Source: Homalodisca vitripennis
Lineage: Eukaryota; Arthropoda; Insecta; Hemiptera; Cicadellidae
Assembly: GCF_021130785.1 (NCBI RefSeq)
Contig: NC_060207.1
Span: 198,226,001-198,290,000 of the forward strand
DNA length: 64,000 nt
Direction of reading: 5' to 3'
Shown: positions 24,301 to 34,189 of the stretch, piece after piece
Numbering within the stretch: position 1 is the stretch's first letter
How the letters are laid out: every line of letters begins with the position of its first letter
Notes under the pieces: generated by a model
Database searches by the model: none
Told to the model about the DNA's origin: nothing
What the model saw: only the letters and a program-made list of their open reading frames with translations
Program-made: the position numbers and the translations under genes

Positions 24301-27300
24301 TAATCACAATAATACGTTTAGCATAAAAATAATCATTTATACATCCTTATTCATAAATCAATTGATTCCCACTACAGTCATCCTAGTCTCCCTTTCAAAC
24401 ACCAAATACTCGTCAGCACTATAAAATGTTTGAGATGATATAACGCATTTCATCCGAGTTTTGAACTCTGAAAGATAGAGCTTTCATGGTATTAGCAAAC
24501 TGTTGATGAAATAAACATAAACCAGGATTGATTTCTTGAAAGAGCTCATTTAGATAGACAGAAAATATTTTTGCTAATCATATGACAAGGTAAATTTTAC
24601 AGTTTTATCACTCTCTTAGTTCTGAATTGGTATTTACTTTAACTCTTTTTACATTTTTGGTTTATTCTTTACCGAGAATGCTTTTAGAACTTCGGTTTCT
24701 GCGATGACACCCCATATTATCAATCTGTCGGACTCATTTTGGTCTATCACCCCATAACACGCCGTCATCAATATGTGAGTAGGGCTGCATTTAACCAAAT
24801 TTCTCAACAATTTATTGTCTAACGATAATTTTGAACAGACATAGATGATATGAAAATCTCAGTTCAAACGTTGATTAAGGTCTATTCCTATCTATTTAGT
24901 TAAATGAACTTCCTTAAACATGGTGTTATCAAACATGATAACCACACCAGAGTTAATGTCCACAATTCACAGAGAAAAAAAACCGATAAATTTGAATTCT
25001 TGAAAACTGCTATTCAAATCTTCAAAGGTACGCAATTCAAGTTTTTATCAAGAAAGAGTTTTGCTGTCTGCGTAATTCAAGAGTTTCTCTAGCAGAGGTG
25101 ATAGCACTGCTAGTTTCCACTTCTTAAATGACTGCTTGTGTTCTGACTGATAATATTACGATAAAGTTATATATCTATTATATTTTCAAGACCATTGTAT
25201 ATATGAAATAGTCGTTACTTGTGATTCTTTACATTTCATTTCTAATATTATAATTTCTACCAAGTTTATTCTTTGAATTTGTTTTTTATTTATAAACAGC
25301 TGCTTTTGAAGTTTGCTATAGAAAGATTCTTAATATGATCTCATTTTATTTTCCGTTTTCGTCAAACCTCACTACTTATAAGTCTTGAGCGCTGGCAGTG
25401 ACGCCGTAGAAACATATTATTACGTTCAGAATAAAAGAACCAACAGTACAGGTTTTCTCGAGGCTGTTCCTCCTTACCAAACCAGGCCATGTGGATCTAA
25501 AATAAGTCTAAATAAATTAATAACTTAACATTAAATAAACAGGGCTATCCACCTAAATATTTAAAATTTGAAAAAGTAAAAGAATTGAAAATATCTGAAT
25601 TTTATAGGAAATGGTAGATAGGGACATAGACGTATATAGTGTAATAAATCTTTTGACAGTGTATTAAAAATATCCCGGTGTGTATTATATATGGTGTGCT
25701 ATAATTCGTCAGAGAAACAGCTCGAATATGTTGAGTAATTTATACAATATGATACATATACAAGTACGATATTTTTGATTCAGATACAGTATTTCATTAG
25801 GAGCTCAATATTGTACTAAAAAGAACCATTCAATTGTTTAGGCCTGCACAGGTGACGTAACGCGTTTCATTGAAGCGGATGGAAACTTTGAACAGATCAT
25901 ATAACACGTGTTATGGAAGCCTCTGTTTTTACTCTTTAAATAATATGGAAATAAATATTTCTGAGGATTTACCATAGACGTACATCTTAAAATATTACAA
26001 GATCATCATACTAGGAGTTATTTGTTTGAAGAGTCAGTTTTAAATGATATACAAATTTGCAAAGTCTCAGTGTCGTGTTTTATATAAAACTAAAAGCTCG
26101 ACGTAAGGAAAATAATATAGCTTCAATACTGCACGAATATTGACCTCTAAAATGTCACAGATGATATACATTCACTACGATTTGTGTTTTCCCCATTACT
26201 CGAGGGCCAGGATTGCTTAGCAAATTCTACTTCAAATTCGGAAATCTGAGGATTGCTGTAACTCTGAAATCTGGCAAAGCATTACGAGACGCTTCGATGT
26301 GATTGTTATTTAAGCTTCAGTATGAGAAAATCTTCGAAACATGATTTAAATATATTGAAGTTTAGATTTCAAAATTACACTAAAACACAAAAAAAGTGAA
26401 AAAATTAACTATTTTCCATCTAATTCCATTTTCAAGTTTTTCAAAGAAAGTAGAGACTTGCACCCCGTATTTTTCAAAGAGGCAAAAAAGTTACAGATTT
26501 AAATAATTTTTAAATTTGCCTGTTTTAATCCTATAGTTATTTACATTATTGCCTCAGTTTCTGTTATTTAAATCGATGGTACTGCCAATTTAAAACTTGT
26601 TTCATTAGTCTCGCTATGGAAGATACGAGGATATTCGATATAAAAAATTACTATATAGTTTAATAGTACGATGTACATTTAGATTTAATATCTTTACCGA
26701 TATTCTTCCACAGCTGCTTGATAAAACTGTGTATAAAGAGTAAAATAAAAGTTTAAAAATAACAGTACCAGAAGGCTGAGATGTGCGAAAGGCTATCACG
26801 TTTGTATCGGGAGGCTTTAACAAAACTTCTTCCAATATTCTCTATATGCAAAGTTTCCTTCTGTTTTAGGCACTGGTAATAGTGTGCGGTTTACTTGTAA
26901 TCGCTTTTAATGGCAACGTGATATATTTCAATTTAAAATTTAAATTAACAAAATCTTAAAACGCCCTGGATTTTTATGTTATTCTTAGAAAGTACGTATA
27001 AATTAAACATAAACAATCTTTCTCCCTGCTTTTTTCACGACTCAAACTATCCGTACAAAATTTTAATGGTTATTGCTTGTATATAACTGTTTCATTAGAT
27101 TTCAAAGGAGACTGCAGTTAAATAATTTAAATGGATAAAAGTATTTTAATTAAACAGACTTACCGTAATATAATTGAAAAGTTGTGTAAGCTAATTTTTA
27201 TTTATTTGTTTACGTTTCAATTAATAAAATAAAATTACTTATTTAAGTATCACATTTTTGACATGCATTATGAAAGAATCGTATATTAAAAACGGTCTTT

Positions 27301-29640
27301 CAAAATTATGATTATCTGTGTTTATAATGATCCTGGCACACGTGATTGGATGGAAAGAGGTTAGCAAAGTGTAAAATCAATGGCAATATAATCCTCAATG
27401 TCCTTAAATAATAGTCTTGATCTTCATCATGAAGCGATTTTGAATAATGTGTTGCACATACGAGTACATAGTGTTATAACATAATTCCAGTTTTTTATTG
27501 CCATAAACTGCAACTTGTAATAGAGTGTCAGATTGAAGTGAAAAACACATATCTTTAATCAGTCCAGCTTACAAACAAACCATTAGGTACTTTATGGATA
27601 CTGAAATTCTTGTATGTCTATAAATAAATATTGGAATTCTAAATTATTGCCATTATGTTCGCTATGCTATCTTGCACATTTTTCTATTCATACTTAATTT
27701 TGATTATTTTAATCTAGCTCTAGTTATTTTACTGAAAATAATATGAAATGCTGGTCTTTTGTTATGTCTGTACAAATGTTTTTAAGCCAACAATGTTTCA
27801 AAAAAATTTTCCAAACTTGGTTGTAACTTGTAAATTAGTTTTGAAAATATATTTTTATGAATGAAAATTGATAAATGGTGATTTGCAGCTGATATCTAGT
27901 ACTGGATTTAGAATTTTAAAATTTATATTTAATCCAGAAATGTGTAATAACCTAGTGTAACTTGTGCTGTATGTCTAAAATAAGGCTCTCTGCAGCTATT
28001 TTCTGCTTAATGACTCAGTATATATCAACTAGAATATTTTAATTTTACTCTAGTACCTGTACGGTAGATTCTAGTTTTAAACCTATAGAAACTGTTTTAC
28101 AGACTTTTAAGTTTTAACAAAATTAAGGCATAAGTACGTCAGTAAATGTAGTAAATACTTTCTTATTAATTTTTGATTCGTGGCGGTTAAGCATATAGTT
28201 TACTTCACTGGCCAATATTTATGGGCTACATTTAGGTAACAGTAAACTGCTTCTATGAAGATGATATCTTTCATTCTGAAATCCTGTTACCACTACTTGC
28301 ATAACTGTCGAGTGAGCATTTTAAAACTTAACGTGGCTCATCACTTCTATTTCATGTCAGGTTCGCTACTTCTCTGCACAAGTAGTGCGAATGTTTTTTT
28401 TTTGTTAGTAAGAAAACATTAATAATGAATCGGGAAATTCACAAGCATCACAAAACAGTTTTTCCAAGCAACCAATTGATTATATCATTATTTAGATTTA
28501 GCCATCTGCAAGGCCAGAAATAAATATCTGCAAGATATTTGGAAAAATATTTTTTTTTTCAGAATCATTCACACACAAAAAGGAAATTTTTGACACTTTT
28601 ATATATTTAAAAGTGCTATAAAATGTAAAAACCCGGATCATTGCTATTACTGATTAATAAATCTATTTCAGATATGCATAATAATTACTTTTAGTTATGA
28701 AATATGCGGCGTTTATACCTACTTACTCTATAGTTATCTATGTATTATTGCAATCCATGTGTACATAAACCTGTGGTAAACATTCGGAACAATAAGTAAG
28801 GCTAAATTATCTCATGTTTAGGGAAGACACTGACTTTATATTTTTGAACTTCGTAATATAAAACCCTTGCAGTTATTTTGTACTGTGTGTGCCATAGTAA
28901 CACTTTTATTCCTTAGAAGTGTGTACGGACAACAAACTTTCAGTACAATAAATGGGCAGTTTTCTGATTTAGCATCCGTTAATTCCAAAGGGTTTTATTC
29001 AGAGAATATACATGGTCATGCTAGTTGATAAAGATGTTGTTGCTAAAAATATTGATAAAATTTATAAAGTTGATAAAATATTGTTGCTAACGAGTGGTGC
29101 TATTTGACTAACTTTAACGTGTTCCGGCTTCAAGTAGAGTTGTACAGATATGCATTTGTAGAGGCAAACCTATGAGAAAAACCATGCAAACCTACACGAC
29201 ATTCGACACATATTTTCCAGCATTTGACAAAAAGATAAGAACAACCTTTTTAGCAAAAACATAAATATTTTCTTGGCATCTTCCGGAATGACAGGATGTT
29301 CACCCTGTTTAAGGGATTAAGGATTTAAATCACTCCTGCTGATATTATATGGTGCAGGGAACACGAAGCAGGATATTGGACTCAATCTCTGTCATATCAA
29401 CTTGGAAGAAGGAGACCCAATCTCTCTTTTTCACTCCACCAATCAAAGCGGACAGGGAAAGAATTTTCTTACCTTCTATTTAAGCTCTCTGAAAGCTTTA
29501 ACACTAAGAAAGTCTCTTCAACCATCATGACTTTCTTGATAATGTTTTGACCTGTTTATTTCTTCCATTAATGCTATGGGCCATCATAAACCAGAAAACC
29601 CTCTGGTAATATATGTACAAACATACTTAAGAATAACTTA
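21340..29640. other. 8-kb AT-rich stretch, no gene recognised
   Basis: I find no convincing coding block, transposon end or paired repeat. Short frames (22,809-23,012, 24,904-25,092, 26,614-26,835) have AT-driven composition and no motif. A 70-codon open run at about 29,326-29,550 on the plus strand is slightly GC-richer but unrecognised. This could be intergenic DNA or a large intron. Confidence 0.45.
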
Positions 29641-29642
29641 TA

Positions 29643-29666
29643 TGTGTGTGTGTGTGTGTGTGTGTG
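29643..29666. repeat. (TG)12 microsatellite
   Basis: An uninterrupted TG run. Confidence 0.97.
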
Positions 29667-29669
29667 TTT

Positions 29670-30945
29670 TATTTTACTGTTACCAAGTAAAATTTAAATA
29701 ATATTTTTTATAATTTTTGTCTTAATTTTAGTTATTTAAGTTACTAAGATAAAAGCTAATTAATTTACAGCTACTTCTCGAGCCCAGGTGTATCTACTAT
29801 TCAAAGTGCATTAAACCGTACCCAAGCCAGACTACAACATTAAATCTTCAAGTTCCAGTTGTAAACTAAAAGGTACTAACAAATGCCTGGCTTCATTTAT
29901 TCTTACTCCTTTGCTTCTGACTTTTGTGCAAAAGTTGGTATTGAAGCACTTTAAAATCGAAGTTCAAAAATTTGTTGATCTTTAACGATATGTTTAACAT
30001 AAATTCATATCAAGTATACTAATAATGAAGAAGTAGCTGTTTAGCTACTATTTTATATGTAACCAATGGAAGTAAAGTCCTAGTGCAAAACCTTTACAGT
30101 ACTTACTTATATATTAAATCAAAAGTAACATATACATTGATGAACTTAAATATAAAATGTAACGGTCTAGCCTGTAGTTTTATATATATGTATATATTAT
30201 ACTATTTATTATGTCTATATAATAGTAAATTTTATATTAATTATTTTATTAATTATATTAGTAATTTTATTATATAGTACATTTTATATTAATTATATAA
30301 TAAGTAGTTAAAAAAATTTTGTATTATAGCTAAAAGATACTCATTTCACCAATGAAGGCCAGTAAGAAACTACTATAATCCCCTGTACGAAGCCGTAATT
30401 TAATACAAGATATCTTATGCAATCTTATGCGCCAACATATAATTTACAACTTTTGAGTTGATCATTTAATTCTCACAGTAAACAGTGGATTCCTGCAAGA
30501 AATATAAACATTTAAGGGGGTAGAATTAGTGAAATAATAAGATAGTGGATAAACTTTTTTTACAATTTCTTTCTTCTCTGAGATACATGGTGACCTATAT
30601 AATGAGTAGCTATTTTGCACAGTGATAAGAGTCATAGAATACCTAATAATAAAGCAAAGATTAGTTATTTTCCACTCTTAGCTGAATATGGGTGGACTTT
30701 GAGAAAACGGTTTTATCAATAATGCAACTGCTGTACTCTATCATTAATGCTGCTGCTAATTATGATCTGGCAAAACATACGATTTGTAGTTTTAAAATAT
30801 TTTATTTAAATTTTATAAATTATAAAACATTAATAAACCAATTAATTTTAAAAACGATTTATGAAAAACACAATGTTTATTAAAGGATTGATTGCCTTAA
30901 AATTAACTGGATTATGTGATCGATACAAAGTAATCAAGAACCTAG
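29670..30945. other. AT-rich stretch, no gene seen
   Basis: Includes a nearly pure A/T segment at about 30,180-30,330. The short frames here have AT-driven composition. Confidence 0.55.
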
Positions 30946-30949
30946 CTGT

Positions 30950-31290
30950 GACCACAGTCCACAGTAACTGCGGGAGTGTCGTGACGTCAGCAATATTTCA
31001 GCGGTTCGTTGATTGTCTCACGCCTGCTGAGAGTCCACAACCGATGGGCACCATTCATCACCACTACCTCGATCTACAACCTTTCAATATCCAAAGTTAT
31101 CTTGCTTACGTCATTATCCAGGTAGTATCAAGGCACGACCACACTGACGGCTAGTATGCCGTGACGTCAGCAATATTTCAGCAGACCGTTGATTGTGTTC
31201 ACCACCGATGGGTGCCCTTCATCGCCACTATCTTGATATACCTTTTTTCCAATATCCAAAATTATACTTCTTAGCACAATTATCAAAATT
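30950..31290 (+). repeat. tandem duplication with 180-bp offset
   Basis: GTGACGTCAGCAATATTTCA occurs at 30,981 and again at 31,161, exactly 180 bp apart. Both copies continue with CGTTGATTGT, CACAACCGATGGGCACC/CACCACCGATGGGTGCC, TTCATC.CCACTA, CTCGAT/CTTGAT and AATATCCAAA. The second copy lacks about 20 bp in the middle. The TGACGTCA core is the palindromic cyclic-AMP response/bZIP site, seen in both copies. The 97-codon frame over the first copy is closed in the second, which argues against a protein. Confidence 0.85.
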
Positions 31291-31539
31291 TTTTCTAAAT
31301 AATCCTAACCATGGTAAATAATACTAATATCAGAAAATACTTAGTTACATCGAGACTATCCGATATCATGTACCATTTTAAATTTAGCCAACACATTTTC
31401 GTCCTCGAGAGCAACCTATAATGTTAGTTACAGGTAATTGATATACTGTCTTAAATAATATGATTGTTGACCTAAAGTAACACAGTAATTCCTTGTACAC
31501 TGCAATACAAGGGACATATGAGAGTTTACATTTTTTGGG

Positions 31540-31840
31540 GGGGAAATGGAACCTCCAAATTATGTATTGGTGTCAAAAAAATCTAACGGGGACAAATGAG
31601 GTTCGAGATACCTCTTGGATAGATATTTAGATCGACTAAGGGAATAAACGAGTCCTTGAGGAGACTTTTAAGTGTGTTGAACAACTCTTGATGAATATGT
31701 AGTTAGGCTAAAGGAATGGTACCGGTGGAATCCGCTGCATTAATGTTGTAAACTGGTTTATTTGTTTTCTGAGACCTTGAGGATAGTTTAAAGAGTGTTG
31801 CAAAACTCATTATGGATATTTATGAGAGCTAAACGAATAA
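31540..31840 (+). repeat. weak tandem repeat, period about 122 bp
   Basis: CCTTGAGGAGACTTTTAAG at about 31,653 and CCTTGAGGATAGTTTAAAG at about 31,775 are followed by matching GTGTTG..CAA.ACTC, GATGAATAT/GATATTTAT and GGCTAAAGGAAT/GAGCTAAACGAAT blocks. A more diverged copy (CTCTTGGATAGATATTTAG) may precede them near 31,611. Confidence 0.5.
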
Positions 31841-31859
31841 AATAACACATTGCCGTCCT

Positions 31860-32666
31860 ATTGTGGCTTGTATTCCTAGGTTCGGTTTTAATAATTAGTG
31901 TTTTGTATTTATTAAGTGCATAGTTTAGAAATAGTGAGCATGTAATTCAAGATATCTCACTAATACATGCTGCAAAGTCCTGGCATGATTTGTTTTATTT
32001 TAACCTAGATATGTTTCAGGTTAAGGAAAAACCTATTCACCTGAGGAAGTGATTAGATTGCAGATGTCGAATATTAGCGTTACTTTTTTCTTAGTTCAGT
32101 CAAGCAAAGTAAAATTCTGCAAAATTCAGTTTTCTTCGCAATCTTTCCATCGTCAAGAACAAACTTAAACATTAAGATTTGATTTGAAATTAGTGATACA
32201 CTTTTAGATTAACGTACTGATCAGTGTTAACAATGATGAAACAGAAAGACTTAAAAGAACAATAAGGGTCGAGCACAGTTAATGAAACACACTACTGTTT
32301 CTTAACACAATAATGGGCAACAATAAACCATGGAAACAGATAGAGGAGTGATGAAGTATCCGGGTTTGGCACCTGTTGATTTACTCGCTGTTGATTCTAG
32401 GATTAATTGGATATCTATGTTGAACTACAATATTTATAAAAATCTAGATTATTAAGAGAATTTTTTATTTGTTTTATTTTATATTCTTATTTGTTATTAA
32501 TTGAAAGGCGTTACCCGTTGGATAAGTCTGTTTTCCCACTTGCAGCACATCTTACTGTAGGTCATTGACCTTCGGGCTCAAGGGCTGAAGTCCAAATTTA
32601 ATTCTATAATATTTACATTCTTTTGCTTAAAACAGGTGTTTACTAAAATATACGTGTTGCTCAACC
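31860..32666. other. AT-rich stretch, no gene seen
   Basis: No coding or repeat feature up to the left target-site duplication of the transposon at 32,671. Confidence 0.5.
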
Positions 32667-32670
32667 AGTT

Positions 32671-32703
32671 GACGACCAGAATTGCAAAGGGATCTAAGTG
32701 CCA
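32671..32703 (+). repeat. left 33-bp terminal inverted repeat
   Basis: Exact reverse complement of 34,150-34,182. It contains the motif TGCA-AAGG-GATCT at 32,683-32,695, the reverse complement of the AGATC-N4-TGCA motif on the right side. Confidence 0.93.
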
Positions 32704-32898
32704 AAAACAAAACTTTTCAGGAAATGAAAAAAAACTTTACATTTTCCAAAAAAATTTGTATTTATATTTTGTAATTATTGAGATACATTGTTTACATTAT
32801 GTTTAAAATTATTATCAAGTTTTATAAAGCTATTTACTTGAATACAAAGTTTATAAATTCCTTTCGGCAGAAGGTCCTAAGTCCAAACTACCTAACAG

Positions 32899-32911
32899 TG
32901 CAAAAGGATGT
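32899..32911 (+). promoter_or_regulatory. left subterminal motif copy (one mismatch)
   Basis: TGCA-AAAG-GATGT followed by AAGTGCC repeats the inner half of the left terminal repeat (TGCA-AAGG-GATCT then AAGTGCC). It is a likely transposase-binding site by analogy with hAT and other elements that carry subterminal repeats. Confidence 0.55.
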
Positions 32912-33063
32912 AAGTGCCTTAAAAAGAGTTCATTTTACTAACACAGCTCACGATAGAAGTTTCTGTTGTTTTCATCCAAGTATGGAATCATTGTGCAATA
33001 CATTTTCAATATCTGTTATTGTCTTGCCTTTCTTTCCCGTGGACATAGATCGTTAAATATTTT

Positions 33064-33708
33064 TTATACAAAAACAGGTTCAATTTGATCCACTTTGATC
33101 ACGGAAATCTGACTGATGCCTAGTTTTTTTTTTTTATCAATGCAACTAGAAGCTGCTTTGTCAAAGTCAAAAAAGTGATCACCCATTTTCAAAACTTTGA
33201 AAGGCTTTGAGGGTCTAGCTTCCTCGATAACTTTCTGTAGATCTTCCATCACTTGCATTCTAGCTGACCGACACTTTTTTTCGATAATAGCGAAGTTTCT
33301 ATCGGCAACAGAAAAACTGTGGCCGGAGAGCAGAAATTTGTGTTGAACAGACTCAAAAATACCCTTAACTACCATGTATAGGTATAGAAAAATAAGCATT
33401 CGATTTTTTAGTTGGCCGGCACAGTTTTCGCTCCAAACAACCAAATGTTTCTTGTGATTTGGGAGTAAACCAGAGTTTATAGCCTGAGTAATGCAAGACG
33501 CTACCTGATTCCCTCCTCTACCTGACTGCCCCTCGTGCAACATACAAATTATAGCATCATTAGCGTTGGTGCTATGGACATTGAAATTGTAGCAGGTGAG
33601 TTGGCGTAAATAATACATATTGCAATGTGTCAATTTAGGCAAAGGGAATACTTTTTCTAATTCCATTACTACCGGTAAAGCTATCACACTTACCTCTACA
33701 GCAGACAA
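33064..33708 (-). CDS. DUF7869-type protein, C-terminal part
   Basis: A 214-codon frame on the minus strand, far longer and less AT-biased than anything else in the window. The frame continues upstream without stops to about 33,780, so the Met at 33,708 is an internal residue. Visible blocks are YLRQL (residues 33-37), then a glycine-rich turn at 60-66. Next are VVWSENCAGQLKNR (90-103) and GHSFSVADRNFAIIEKK (129-145), followed by a basic, Lys-rich tail. This pattern (strand, W-S-D/E-N-C-x-G-Q-x-K-N, then G-H-S-F-x-x-x-D-x-x-F-x-x-I-E-K-K) is what I know as DUF7869, a domain common in repetitive arthropod and other animal proteins. The acidic residues at E94 and D136 on RNase-H-like strands suggest a DDE-type nuclease; that is inference. 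The N-terminal half of such proteins is missing. Confidence 0.75.
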   Translation of the reverse strand: MSAVEVSVIALPVVMELEKVFPLPKLTHCNMYYLRQLTCYNFNVHSTNANDAIICMLHEGQSGRGGNQVASCITQAINSGLLPNHKKHLVVWSENCAGQLKNRMLIFLYLYMVVKGIFESVQHKFLLSGHSFSVADRNFAIIEKKCRSARMQVMEDLQKVIEEARPSKPFKVLKMGDHFFDFDKAASSCIDKKKKLGISQISVIKVDQIEPVFV

Positions 33709-33854
33709 TGGTTTCGCTGCTATCTCCTTCCTAGTGTCATATAAGACTTCCCACTTAGTCTTGCTTTCTTCTGTTTTTCTCTAAACGCCAGCTTCTTTTC
33801 ACTGACATCTTCACCAAAAGCACTGTTATTCAAATTGTTGGTGTCGTCAGCCAT
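33709..33854 (-). pseudogene. frameshifted upstream part of the DUF7869-type gene
   Basis: A minus-strand ATG at 33,854 opens a frame beginning MADDTNNLNNSAFGEDVSEK. It shifts out of register near 33,780 and stops in the wrong frame near 33,720. The reading frame of the downstream domain picks up at about the same point (KWEVLYDTRKEIAAKPLSAV, directly continuous with the 214-codon frame). A single-base slip therefore separates a short acidic leader from the domain. Either the gene is broken here or there is a sequencing error in the A/G-rich tract. Confidence 0.55.
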
Positions 33855-33988
33855 GATTGTAAGAAAACTTTATAACTTAAAATAAGCAATATGAAAAACA
33901 CAGGCAAAGGCAATGACGGGTAGAGCACGCCTATATCAACAGGAGTGGCGGGAATAGTGGTGGGGCGGACGACAACGTGACGGCACTT

Positions 33989-34124
33989 AGATCCCTATGC
34001 ATTGCAAGCCCGCCCCGACATACTACCAGCGCATTCTGTTGCATCCTATAACAACTACTAGGAGTTTTTTATGAACACAGATCACAATGCAGGGCATTGG
34101 CATGTGGACATAGATCGCTTTGCA
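33989..34124 (+). promoter_or_regulatory. cluster of right subterminal motifs AGATC-N4-TGCA
   Basis: The motif occurs at 33,989-34,001 (spacer CCTA), 34,079-34,091 (ACAA) and 34,112-34,124 (GCTT). A fourth copy at 34,158-34,170 (CCTT) lies inside the terminal repeat. The first copy is also preceded by GGCACTT, as in the terminal repeat. All four share one orientation, opposite to the left-side copies, as expected for sites read inward from each end. Confidence 0.7.
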
Positions 34125-34149
34125 GTGAAAACCCCATTGCGCTAAAAGA

Positions 34150-34182
34150 TGGCACTTAGATCCCTTTGCAATTCTGGTCGTC
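34150..34182 (-). repeat. right 33-bp terminal inverted repeat
   Basis: Exact reverse complement of the left end. It terminates in GGTCGTC and is followed by AGTT, the putative target duplication. Confidence 0.93.
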
Positions 34183-34189
34183 AGTTATT

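Larger units (their letters stand above)
32671..34182 (-). mobile_element. 1.5-kb DNA transposon carrying a DUF7869-type gene
   Basis: The ends are perfect 33-bp inverted repeats (32,671-32,703 and 34,150-34,182), beginning GACGACCAGAATTGC. The flanks are AGTT on both sides (32,667-32,670 and 34,183-34,186), consistent with a 4-bp target-site duplication. A 5-bp CAGTT reading is possible if the ends are unequal. Inside are a minus-strand frame of the DUF7869 type (33,064-33,708 with an upstream extension) and several subterminal copies of a 13-bp motif. At 1,512 bp the element is short for a family whose proteins are usually several hundred residues long, so it is probably internally deleted. 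Perfect terminal identity suggests it moved recently, presumably with help from a full-length relative. Confidence 0.85.

Noticed and set aside
29326..29550. 70-codon open run on the plus strand in a GC-richer patch
   Set aside because: It has no recognised motif, no clear splice sites, and a length within what chance allows in 64 kb.
30861..31154. 97-codon frame over the 180-bp duplication
   Set aside because: The second copy of the same sequence does not keep the frame open, and no motif is present.
32778..33056. 92-codon plus-strand frame inside the DUF7869-type transposon
   Set aside because: It overlaps the 3' end of the element and the subterminal motifs; its composition is AT-driven and it has no motif.
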